Of a DNA stretch of 64,000 nt, positions 16,919-24,387 are shown one piece after another. The position numbers and the translations under genes are program-made. The stretch is from contig NZ_MZXV01000050.1 of the NCBI RefSeq assembly GCF_003253745.1, positions 1 through 64,000 of the forward strand, read 5' to 3'. The stretch comes from Mesorhizobium kowhaii (GTDB lineage Bacteria; Pseudomonadota; Alphaproteobacteria; Rhizobiales; Rhizobiaceae). Below the pieces are notes generated by a model. That model saw only the letters and a list, made by a program, of their open reading frames with translations. It was not told where the DNA came from and made no database searches. Numbering within the stretch: the stretch's first letter is position 1; each line of letters starts with the position of its first letter.

Positions 16919-17801
16919 CAGGCCCAACGGGCGTCAGACCGTGGCTGAGTTCGGGATCGCTGCCTGCCAGACGACGTGGCCCGCGGGCGACAATATTGAC
17001 CGCCTTCGCTGTGAGATATCAACCGTCAAGGCGCGTTTCCCCTGGGTCAGCATGCTGCTGTTCGGCGAACTCGTTCCGCTCGGTCCTTTCGTCAAGCAGG
17101 CGATCAAGCTTCCCGGCCCGGCGGAAGATCGCCTTCGAGAGCTTGCCCGGCACAACCGCATCTGGCTCATCCCAGGGTCTATGTATGAACTCGATGGCGA
17201 CAGCGTGTACAACACGACGATCGTCATCGACCCAAGCGGCAACGTCGTCGGGCGGTATCGGAAGCTCTATCCGTTTCAACCCTATGAGTGCGACGTCAGC
17301 GCGGGCGACAGTTTTCTGGTGTTTGAAGTGCCTGACGTAGGGAGGATAGGCGTCCTGATCTGCTACGACATCTGGTTCCCGGAGGTTATGCGCACGCTTG
17401 CCTGGCTTGGCGCTGAGGTCGTCCTTCACCCGATACTGACGAATACCCTAGACCGCGACGTCGAGTTGGCAATTGCCCGCGCGAGCGCCGCTCAGCAGCA
17501 ATGCTACCTCTTCAATCTCAACAGCGCAGGCGGGGACGATGGCCTGATGGGGTATGGCCGATCCGCAGTCTTCGGCCCGGACGGCGATATCATCCATCAA
17601 GCTTGTGCCGGCCCGGAGACAATTCCCGTCCTTGTCGATTTTGACCGCGTGCGCCGATCGCGATCGCGCGGCTTGCATGGGCTGGGCCAACCACTGAAGA
17701 GCTTTCGCGAGGGTGCCATTGCGTTTCCGCCATACGGTGGGATGTCGTCCTCCGCTCTGGAGGTCCTTGGTCCACTCGGAATGCCAACGCCTCGGCTCTA
17801 A
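16902..17801 (+). CDS. Carbon-nitrogen hydrolase (nitrilase superfamily amidase)
   Basis: A 299-aa protein with the complete nitrilase-superfamily triad: Glu56 in 'LLFGELVPLG', Lys121 in 'GRYRKLYPF' and Cys154 in 'VLICYDIWFPE'. The domain spans almost the entire chain, as in stand-alone aliphatic amidases and N-carbamoyl amino acid hydrolases. It would cleave a C-N bond in the cytoplasm, releasing an acid and ammonia or an amine. With the peptide-type importer, C45 acyltransferase and alpha/beta hydrolase, it makes a pathway for stepwise hydrolysis of an amide-containing compound plausible. The precise substrate cannot be read from sequence. Confidence 0.87.
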   Translation: MSNADSRPNGRQTVAEFGIAACQTTWPAGDNIDRLRCEISTVKARFPWVSMLLFGELVPLGPFVKQAIKLPGPAEDRLRELARHNRIWLIPGSMYELDGDSVYNTTIVIDPSGNVVGRYRKLYPFQPYECDVSAGDSFLVFEVPDVGRIGVLICYDIWFPEVMRTLAWLGAEVVLHPILTNTLDRDVELAIARASAAQQQCYLFNLNSAGGDDGLMGYGRSAVFGPDGDIIHQACAGPETIPVLVDFDRVRRSRSRGLHGLGQPLKSFREGAIAFPPYGGMSSSALEVLGPLGMPTPRL

Positions 17802-17822
17802 TTTTTCGTCGGTGGAGTCAAC

Positions 17823-18449
17823 ATGTATACATCGGAGCATTTTCGCGAGAGCCGTATCGAAGTCATCACGCAGTTTATCGTTGAACATCCCTTTGCCGTG
17901 CTGGTAACCCACGGCGACCGGGGGCTCGAGGCAACGCATCTACCCATGTTGTTCGATCTAAACGGCGGGCAGGGCGCCCTAAGCGGTCATCTTGCGAAGG
18001 CTAATGGCCAGTGGCGCAACATATCGGATGGGGACGACGTCCTGGCCATATTCAGGGGTCCGCAAAGCTACATCTCGCCCGTTGCCTATTCCCAGGAGCC
18101 AGATGTTCCAACATGGAACTACATGGCCGTCCACGCACGAGGCCGATGGAAGCTGGTCAATGACAGGGTACGGAGCATCGCTCATCTTCGCCGAATCGTG
18201 GCTCATCACGAGTCGGGTCGAGGGAGCCCTTGGCCTTTGTCGCAACTCGACGCAGGCTTTCTTGAGGGACTGCTGCACGGAATCGTGGGGTTCGAAATAG
18301 AGATCCTCCACCTCGATTGCGCGTTCAAGATCAGCCAGGACAAGTCGCTTCAAGATCGCATCGGTGTCATCGAATGGCTGGCTTCGCAGAGCTCGCCGAC
18401 GAAACATGAATTGGCCGACCGCATGCGCGAATATTTCGGGTTTGACTAA
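17823..18449 (+). CDS. PaiB-like FMN-binding protein
   Basis: A 208-aa protein of the PaiB (FMN-binding negative transcriptional regulator) family: 'EVITQFIVEHPFAVLVTHGDRGLEATHLPML', 'GALSGHLAKANGQWRNI', 'VLAIFRGPQSYISPVAY' and the invariant-looking 'PTWNYMAVHARGR'. The C-terminus 'GVIEWLASQSS...ELADRMRE' also fits. These proteins have a split-barrel flavin fold; a regulatory role was proposed for Bacillus PaiB, but many homologues may be flavin-dependent enzymes or heme-related. It closes the plus-strand catabolic unit, 21 nt after the amidase gene. Confidence 0.83.
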   Translation: MYTSEHFRESRIEVITQFIVEHPFAVLVTHGDRGLEATHLPMLFDLNGGQGALSGHLAKANGQWRNISDGDDVLAIFRGPQSYISPVAYSQEPDVPTWNYMAVHARGRWKLVNDRVRSIAHLRRIVAHHESGRGSPWPLSQLDAGFLEGLLHGIVGFEIEILHLDCAFKISQDKSLQDRIGVIEWLASQSSPTKHELADRMREYFGFD

Positions 18450-18712
18450 TGAAGGGGAGATGCAGCCCCTGCTGGCTGTCAATCGATCGGCCAGCCGCCA
18501 TTTCTTGTCGGTCAACGTGGAGCCGCTGCCGTCGAAAGCGTTTCTGCCTCAAAGGGAGCGTGGGCGACGTGGCGACAGTGTATTGAATTGGGCTCAGCAG
18601 TCCGCATCCTTGGCCGCGAGATGCTGGTGTGTGCCAGTGGTCGAAGCGCGATCGTTCCTTTCCTGCAACGACGGGTTTCTGGGCTACAGAGGTGGCCCAG
18701 GGGATAGTGTTG

Positions 18713-19435
18713 ATGACGCTTCTCGACCTTGCCTTCAGAGATTTTGTTGATGCGCTTGAAACGGCGCGCGACGAGGTTGGCTTCAAAGGTGCCGCTGATC
18801 GTTTTGCCGCACGGCTGGGTTACCGGTGGTTTGCCTACCTCGGATTTTCGGAACCTGCGCTCAAGGTGCATTCTTCATATCCGAGTTCATGGGCACGGCA
18901 ATATATTGAGCAGAAATACGAGGATATCGACCCTGTCGTTGGCCTCGCTCGATCATCGCAGCGGTCGTTTCATTGGGATCGCTGGACGCTGCGACTTCCG
19001 TCAGCTTCTCAGCAGCGCTTTTTCTCTGAGGCTGCCAAATTCGGCATTCATAGTGGTGTGACTGTACCGATACGAGGAGGCTTTGGCCGCTTCGCTGCGT
19101 TCACAGTTGCGGGTAATAGGGACGCAAGTCTCGAGGTTCGTCCCACGGAAGTGATGGATACCCTGCAACTTGCCGCACTCTACTATCATGCACACGTCTA
19201 CGCGAAGCTGCAACTGGGCCTGACCCGTGTTGCCGACGCGCCACTCACTCAACGAGAGCGGCAGTGCCTTTACTGGGCCGCGCGCGGCAAGAAGATGCCA
19301 GAAACCGCGAAAATTCTCGGCATCACCACACGAACAGTGGTCTTCCATCTTGAGAATGCTCGGTCAAAGCTGAGCGCGTCCACGGTAGCGCAGGCAGTAG
19401 CCGAGGCCACACACCGCGGCCTCATCTTGTCGTGA
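18713..19435 (+). CDS. LuxR-family quorum-sensing regulator (TraR-like)
   Basis: A 240-aa regulator. The N-terminal autoinducer domain keeps the TraR/LuxR ligand residues: Trp60, Tyr64, Asp73, Pro74 and Trp88 ('YPSSWARQYIEQKYEDIDPVV', 'FHWDRW'), at constant offset from TraR W57, Y61, D70, P71 and W85. The C-terminal LuxR HTH is 'LTQRERQCLYWAARGKKMPETAKILGITTRTVVFHLENARSKL'. I chose ATG 18713, with GGGGA about 10 nt upstream. The synthase gene follows 234 nt later. In rhizobial elements such pairs activate conjugation genes, the probable role here. Confidence 0.9.
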   Translation: MTLLDLAFRDFVDALETARDEVGFKGAADRFAARLGYRWFAYLGFSEPALKVHSSYPSSWARQYIEQKYEDIDPVVGLARSSQRSFHWDRWTLRLPSASQQRFFSEAAKFGIHSGVTVPIRGGFGRFAAFTVAGNRDASLEVRPTEVMDTLQLAALYYHAHVYAKLQLGLTRVADAPLTQRERQCLYWAARGKKMPETAKILGITTRTVVFHLENARSKLSASTVAQAVAEATHRGLILS

Positions 19436-19635
19436 AAAAGCGCTCGACTCTGCTTCTCATGAGACCGCCGCGGGCGCAGTGACGCCCCGATTTGCTTGGT
19501 CTGATCGACATCTCCCGTCCATGCACCACCCATCTCTACTGCAGCCGTGGGTGCAATCGGCCAAATTTACGCTAGAGCTTCCGCGCATACTCACCCTGTA
19601 AAACCCCACAGCTACGCGACCCGGCCCGCCGTGCT

Positions 19636-19656
19636 CTTTGTTTCTCACAAACAAAG
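19636..19656 (+). promoter_or_regulatory. Hairpin overlapping the ribosome-binding site of the autoinducer synthase gene
   Basis: CTTTGTTT-ctcac-AAACAAAG is a perfect 8-bp inverted repeat with a 5-nt loop. The 3' arm includes the first bases of the AAAGGAG ribosome-binding site (19653-19659), which sits 9 nt before the ATG. In RNA this could mask the site; in DNA it could be a regulator-binding dyad. Sequence alone does not decide. Confidence 0.5.
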
Positions 19657-19668
19657 GAGCCTGCTGCC

Positions 19669-20307
19669 ATGCGCGTAATTCCAGTTACTCATTCGGACTA
19701 CGCAGACTTTCCTGATCTGATCGCGAGCATGCACCGCTTGCGCTACCGCGTGTTTCGGGATCGTTTGAATTGGGATGTTTCTGTTTCAGGCGATATGGAG
19801 ATCGACGCCTACGACACGCTTGAGCCGACATACATCATGGCTGTCGACGACAGCAACTCGGTGGTCGGCTGTGCGAGGCTGCTGCCGACGACAGGGCCAA
19901 CGATGCTGGCGAACACCTTTCCAGCGCTGCTTGGATCGAATCCCCATCCGCGAAGCGACAGAATATTCGAAAGTTCGCGCTTCTGTGTGGATACAAGCGC
20001 GGCGGACAGCGTGGCCTCAACTGGGCTTCGTGACGCGACGTTCAGCCTGCTTGCGGGGATTCTCGAATGGGGACTAGCGAAGGGTCAAGAGGCGGTAGTC
20101 ACAGTAACGGACGTTCGATTTGAGCGCATCCTAAGGCGTGCTGGATGGCCACTGGAGCGCTTTGCTCCGCCCATGCAGATTGACAACACAAGGGCGTTGG
20201 CCGGTTACCTGCCGATCTCTGAATCCGCGCTGATGAACGTTCGCGAGATGGGGCAGCTCAAAGGGTCCGTGCTCACGGGTCGCATTATCCCACCGGTAGC
20301 GGCGTGA
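19669..20307 (+). CDS. Acyl-homoserine-lactone synthase (LuxI/TraI family)
   Basis: A 212-aa autoinducer synthase that would make an N-acyl-homoserine lactone from S-adenosylmethionine and an acyl-ACP. All family-invariant residues are present with a one-residue offset from LuxI numbering: Arg25, Phe29 and Trp35 in 'RLRYRVFRDRLNW', Asp46 and Asp49 in 'EIDAYDT', Arg70 in 'GCARLLP', Glu101 and Arg104 in 'FESSRFCVD'. The acyl chain cannot be predicted. It follows the LuxR gene on the same strand, and its ribosome-binding site lies within a hairpin. Confidence 0.92.
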   Translation: MRVIPVTHSDYADFPDLIASMHRLRYRVFRDRLNWDVSVSGDMEIDAYDTLEPTYIMAVDDSNSVVGCARLLPTTGPTMLANTFPALLGSNPHPRSDRIFESSRFCVDTSAADSVASTGLRDATFSLLAGILEWGLAKGQEAVVTVTDVRFERILRRAGWPLERFAPPMQIDNTRALAGYLPISESALMNVREMGQLKGSVLTGRIIPPVAA

Positions 20308-20329
20308 TGATGGCTGCTGCGAGTCCGTA

Positions 20330-21283
20330 ATGGCGATTGAACTGCGCCATTTGCGGTACGCTGTCGCGGCCGCGCACTATGGCAGCTTCCGTCGCGCGGC
20401 GGAGGCGCTTGGCGTCAAGCAGTCGTCGCTCAGCCGCCGCATTCGCCAAATGGAGGACCGCTTGGGTGTCGCGGTGTTCGAGCGATCGAGCAGCGGCGTG
20501 CGGCTGACAACGGCCGGCACCGAAATCCTGCGCACCTCCAGGCATTTGGTCGATGGGCTGGACCACATGATGGCGTCGGCCAAGGCCGCAGGCAGGGGGG
20601 AGGCTGGCCGGCTGGCCATCGGCTTCTACACCTCGCTGTCGGCGGGAAATTTGCGCGCGAGCTTGGTGGAACATGCGCGACGATTTCCGAACGTGGAAAT
20701 CCGTGCGGTCGAGGGAGCACGAGCGAGTCTTATTGTAGGCTTGGAACATGGCACCCTCGACGTTGCCATCGTCACCGGCGAGCCGGCAGTTCGCGATGGC
20801 GGAGCAATGGCCTTGTGGGGCGAACGTATCATGGTCGCGCTCCCGGAAAGCCATCCGCTGGTAACGAACGATATCGTCTATTGGACCGATCTCAGAGGCG
20901 AAACTTTCCTCCTGAGCCAGCGCGATCCCGAACCGGAACTCCGGGACATTTTGCTGGCGGAACTGGCTTCGCCCGGCGTCCAGCCTAAGATTGTCACCCA
21001 GGACGTCAGCCGCGAAAGCATAGCGAGCTTGGTGGGCGCGGGCTTCGGGGTCAGCCTGACATGCGAGGCTGCCATCGGTGCCAGTTACGTTGGCGTCGTC
21101 TATCGCGATGTGCAGGACGGCAGGGGCCCGAGCCGGATCAGCTACGCCGCCTGTTGGCAGAGCGACAACGACAACCCGGCTCTGGCGCACTTCCTCAAGC
21201 TGTTGGAAGAGCGCTATCCCTCGCTGCCAACTAGGGCTGCCGAATCCGCCGCGCCTTCGCGAACGCCCGATCCGTCGCCATGA
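20330..21283 (+). CDS. LysR-family transcriptional regulator
   Basis: A 317-aa LysR-type regulator. The N-terminal winged HTH is intact: 'LRHLRYAVAAAHYGSFRRAAEALGVKQSSLSRRIRQMEDRLGVAVFERS'. The rest is the two-lobed effector-binding domain ('GRLAIGFYTSLSAGNLRASLVEHARRFPNVEIRAVEG...'). LysR genes commonly sit between quorum-sensing genes and the trbI end of such transfer operons. Its last 53 nt overlap, tail to tail, the DUF2274 gene of the trb operon, so transcripts from the two strands collide here. The effector is unknown. Confidence 0.88.
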   Translation: MAIELRHLRYAVAAAHYGSFRRAAEALGVKQSSLSRRIRQMEDRLGVAVFERSSSGVRLTTAGTEILRTSRHLVDGLDHMMASAKAAGRGEAGRLAIGFYTSLSAGNLRASLVEHARRFPNVEIRAVEGARASLIVGLEHGTLDVAIVTGEPAVRDGGAMALWGERIMVALPESHPLVTNDIVYWTDLRGETFLLSQRDPEPELRDILLAELASPGVQPKIVTQDVSRESIASLVGAGFGVSLTCEAAIGASYVGVVYRDVQDGRGPSRISYAACWQSDNDNPALAHFLKLLEERYPSLPTRAAESAAPSRTPDPSP

Positions 21284-21455
21284 AGCGCTCGATCATCGGC
21301 GCGATTAGCCTGGCCGGTTCGACAACGGGCTGGCCCGTCTCGCGTCCGAGAACCTCGGCATAGGCGATGAGGTCGCGATGCAGGGTGGCCGACAGTTCGA
21401 TCGAGACCTTGACCGGCTTGTCGTCGGCAATGGCGCCAAGTTTCAGATTCGCCAT
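21231..21455 (-). CDS. DUF2274 protein (last gene of the trb operon)
   Basis: A 74-aa protein, 'MANLKLGAIADDKPVKVSIELSATLHRDLIAYAEVLGRETGQ...LIAPMIERFMATDRAF'. The 'VKVSIELSATLHRDLIAYAEVL' segment looks like a ribbon-helix-helix-type strand and helix, so DNA binding is possible. DUF2274 genes regularly follow trbI in alphaproteobacterial elements. It begins 3 nt after trbI ends. A partial copy of its 3' half is found at 7080-7215. Confidence 0.82.
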   Translation of the reverse strand: MANLKLGAIADDKPVKVSIELSATLHRDLIAYAEVLGRETGQPVVEPARLIAPMIERFMATDRAFAKARRIRQP

Positions 21456-21458
21456 GGA

Positions 21459-22664
21459 TCACCCTCCGTAGGGTTCGAGGACAAGATCGCGCGTAACAAT
21501 CACGCGTACGGGGAAGCCCGGCCGGATGGTGAGCGTCGGTTGGACCGACAGCTGACGCCGGACGATCTGCTGGCCAGCATCGTTGATCGTGTCCTGCGTC
21601 CCGTCGCGGATAGCACGGAGCAAGCGTTGATCATCGTCGATCGCCAGTTCGGCGCCGATACCGAGCAGCGTCGAGAGGCCCGCCGCCTTGGCCAGATCCC
21701 ACCAATGATAGTCGACGCCGTCCTCGAGACCGGCATAGCCCTCGGCGTCGGCGCCGGGTTGCCGCTCGAGGACGATGGACCTGCCGTTCGGCATGATGAC
21801 GCGGTTCCAGACCAGCAGGACGCGGCGCTGACCGAAGCCGACGCCGTTGTCATACTGTCCGATCAGCCGCGCGCCCTGCGGGATGATAAGGATGCGTCCG
21901 GTCGGGCTGTCATAGACGTTTTCGGTCACCTGCGCGGTGATCTGGCCGGGCAAGTCGGAGCGGATGCCGGTGATGAGGGCCGCCGCGATGATCGAGCCTG
22001 CCTGCAAGACGTAGGGCGAGGCTGGTTCCACAACGCGATGCGGACTAACCGTGTGACGGTCGACGGCGGCGTTGAGGAAGGCGGCCTGCCGATCCTGCGC
22101 GGTGAGGGTTACAGGCTCTGGCGTGAGGCCCAAGCCCGCTAGCGTCGGCGCCTCGATTGCCGGCGTTTCGCCCGGCGCGGGCGCCGGAGTGGCCGGTGCG
22201 GGCCGCGTTTCGGTGCCGGCGAACAGCCGGCTGGTGCGCGCGGATTCTATTTCCTGGAGCCGGCGCTGTTCCTCTGCGCTGACGCCTTGGACAGGCTGAC
22301 CACGGTTCTGGGAGCTGAGTATTGGACGCCCCAGGTCACCTGGGAGCGGTGGCCCCAATTGCGGAACATTGGGCTGCGGCTGCGGCACGCCGGAATAGTC
22401 GCGCGGCAATCCGGCGAGTCCGTCCGCCGTGGTCCGGTTGTCGGTCGAGTACAGTTCGTCGTTGGCGGGGCCGCTGTGACGCGTCTGCAGCGCGTAAATC
22501 AGCGCGCCACCAATGCCGAGGCTGGCGACCAGACCGAGCCCGGCCAGCACACGCCGCGAAAGGCGGGTGACGCGCGGCGCCTCCCCACGCAGGCGCATGG
22601 GCGCGGGACCAAGCGCTTCGCCACCGACCGGCGGCCGTCCTTCCTCTTCCCGGTCCTCGCTCAT
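21459..22664 (-). CDS. trbI: TrbI, type IV secretion channel protein (VirB10-like)
   Basis: A 401-aa VirB10 homologue. One transmembrane helix near residues 40-60 ('VLAGLGLVASLGIGGALIYAL') is followed by a long proline-rich periplasmic stretch (about 75-190) and the conserved C-terminal domain 'YVLQAGSIIAAALITGIRSDLPGQITAQVTENVYDSPTGRILIIPQGARLIGQYDN'. The protein spans the envelope and links inner and outer membrane parts of the mating channel. Its ATG overlaps the trbG stop by 4 nt. Confidence 0.93.
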   Translation of the reverse strand: MSEDREEEGRPPVGGEALGPAPMRLRGEAPRVTRLSRRVLAGLGLVASLGIGGALIYALQTRHSGPANDELYSTDNRTTADGLAGLPRDYSGVPQPQPNVPQLGPPLPGDLGRPILSSQNRGQPVQGVSAEEQRRLQEIESARTSRLFAGTETRPAPATPAPAPGETPAIEAPTLAGLGLTPEPVTLTAQDRQAAFLNAAVDRHTVSPHRVVEPASPYVLQAGSIIAAALITGIRSDLPGQITAQVTENVYDSPTGRILIIPQGARLIGQYDNGVGFGQRRVLLVWNRVIMPNGRSIVLERQPGADAEGYAGLEDGVDYHWWDLAKAAGLSTLLGIGAELAIDDDQRLLRAIRDGTQDTINDAGQQIVRRQLSVQPTLTIRPGFPVRVIVTRDLVLEPYGG

Positions 22665-23707
22665 GACGCGGGCCTTCCGTCGGTGCGGACGATCCGGACG
22701 CGCTGTTGCTTACGGCCGCTGCCGAAGCGCAACTCGGCCGCGGCGAACAGTCGGTCGACGATCATGTGATTGCCGCGGACGCGATAGTTCACGAGTTCGG
22801 AGGTGTCACCCTCGGGGCCGACGATGAACAGTGGCGGCATTTCGCCTTGGCCGATGCCGCGCGGGAATTCGATAAAGACCTGACGGCCGTCGTCAAAGGC
22901 ACGCAGTGGCCGCCACGGTGCGCGTTCACCTTCGATCGAATAGCGGAAGTTGATCGACGCGAGATCGACTCCGGTGGCGACGGGCTGAGCGGCCTCGGCT
23001 CGCGTGTTCTGTCGGCGCAAGGCGATCAACTGGTCCTGCGGATATTGCCAGGACACCGATGCCATGTAGGTCCCCGTCGTCGAGCGCAGCTCCATGTGAT
23101 AGGTGCGGCGATCGGTGTTGATGACGAGATTCGTCGTCAGGTCCGCACGGGTCGGCTTCACGAGGATGTGGATCTGCCGCGTTCCGCCTGAGCCGCTTTC
23201 GGTATCGCCAATCACCCAGCGCACAGTGTCGCCGGCGGCGACTGGACCGGAGCCGACGAGCTGCTCGCCGGGCTGCAAGGCGACGTCGGTGATCTGTCCG
23301 ACGGCGGTATAGACCTGATAGAGCGCGCCCTGCGTGTAGGGATAGACCTGCATCGCGTTGATAAAGCCGTCCTGCACAGGCTGCATGCGCGCGGCGGCGT
23401 TGGCCTGGTTGACCCGGGCGGTGGGCTCGGCCGGTTCCGGTGTTCGACGTGTTTCCCTGACCGGCTTCAACTGGCCCGGCAAGGGCAGGGGACGTGGAAG
23501 TTCGACCACCTGGACCGGCGCCGGCGGATCCGCCGCGAGCACAGCGGGCTGTGGATCGTCGTAGGAGATCTGCGGCGGCTTTTTGGTGGCGCAACCGCCA
23601 AGCGCCGTTGCGGAGAGCAGCACAAGTGGAAAGACGGATTTACGGAAATGAGGAAATCCGACTTTCGCCGGAGCCGGCCGGATGGATCTACGAACATGAG
23701 TGATCAT
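22661..23707 (-). CDS. trbG: TrbG, outer-membrane channel protein (VirB9-like)
   Basis: A 348-aa VirB9 homologue with a lipoprotein-type signal: a hydrophobic stretch ending 'LSATALGGC', the Cys being the probable lipidation site. The conserved core includes 'GALYQVYTAVGQITDVALQPGEQLVGSGPVAAGDTVRWVIGD', 'HILVKPTRADLTTNLVINTDRRTYHMEL' and the C-terminal 'VFIEFPRGIGQGEMPPLFIVGPEGDTSELVNYRVRGNHMIVDRLFAAAELR'. It forms the outer-membrane part of the core complex with TrbI. It overlaps trbF and trbI by 4 nt each. Confidence 0.92.
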   Translation of the reverse strand: MITHVRRSIRPAPAKVGFPHFRKSVFPLVLLSATALGGCATKKPPQISYDDPQPAVLAADPPAPVQVVELPRPLPLPGQLKPVRETRRTPEPAEPTARVNQANAAARMQPVQDGFINAMQVYPYTQGALYQVYTAVGQITDVALQPGEQLVGSGPVAAGDTVRWVIGDTESGSGGTRQIHILVKPTRADLTTNLVINTDRRTYHMELRSTTGTYMASVSWQYPQDQLIALRRQNTRAEAAQPVATGVDLASINFRYSIEGERAPWRPLRAFDDGRQVFIEFPRGIGQGEMPPLFIVGPEGDTSELVNYRVRGNHMIVDRLFAAAELRFGSGRKQQRVRIVRTDGRPAS

Positions 23708-24387
23708 TGGCCAAGCTCCTTCGACCAGTTGATGGCGTTGACGAAGACGCCGAGAGGGTTCTTGCGCAGCCGCTCAGTGTCTCGCGGCGGCTGGATCACG
23801 ACCGTGAGGATCGCAGTCCAGCGCTCAGTGGATGCGAGCGAGCCGTCCTGGTAGCGGCGCTCCACCCAGGCGACGCGGAAGGAGTCCGGCGAGGCGCGTA
23901 TGACGCTCGACACCTCGACGGCGATCTGTTGCTTCCCGACCTTGGAGAAGGGTTCGTTGGCGCGGGCGTAGTCGTTGAGCGCCAGCGCGCCGCGGTCGGT
24001 CGTGAAGTCGTAGGCCCTGAGCCAGTTCTGGCGAACGATGATTGCATCGGCGGGGATCGATCGGACCTGTTCGATGAAGCGGGCCAGGTGCCAGGCGATC
24101 TGCGGATCGGTCGGGCGGTAATCGGCGACGGCTGGCTCGACCGCCTGGGCTTGGCCGAGCCGGTCGACTTGAACGACCCAGGGAACGACGGTGCCTCGCG
24201 CCGATTGCCAGACCAGCGCCGCCGCGAAGCCGCCGGCGAGCAGGAGCGAGCCAAACGCCATCAAGCGCCAGTTCTTAGCCTGGACACGGGCCGAGCCGAT
24301 GCGCTCGTCCCAGACCTGGGCGGCCTTTTGGTACGGCGTCTCGGTTTCGGGTGTCTTGCCGTAGTGGGTGGAAGGTCGTTTGAACAT
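23704..24387 (-). CDS. trbF: TrbF, type IV secretion protein (VirB8-like)
   Basis: A 227-aa VirB8-like protein: a cytoplasmic N-terminus ('TPYQKAAQVWDERIGSARVQAKNWRLMAF'), one transmembrane helix near 46-66, and a periplasmic domain with 'TDPQIAWHLARFIEQVRSIPADAIIVRQNWLRAYDFTTDRGA'. VirB8 proteins nucleate channel assembly in the inner membrane. Its ATG shares one base with the trbL stop (TGATG), indicating tight coupling. Confidence 0.92.
   Translation of the reverse strand: MFKRPSTHYGKTPETETPYQKAAQVWDERIGSARVQAKNWRLMAFGSLLLAGGFAAALVWQSARGTVVPWVVQVDRLGQAQAVEPAVADYRPTDPQIAWHLARFIEQVRSIPADAIIVRQNWLRAYDFTTDRGALALNDYARANEPFSKVGKQQIAVEVSSVIRASPDSFRVAWVERRYQDGSLASTERWTAILTVVIQPPRDTERLRKNPLGVFVNAINWSKELGQ

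Noticed and set aside
19436..19668. Canonical tra box upstream of the LuxI-type gene
   Set aside because: No 18-bp dyad resembling known tra boxes; only the 8-bp hairpin at the ribosome-binding site was found.
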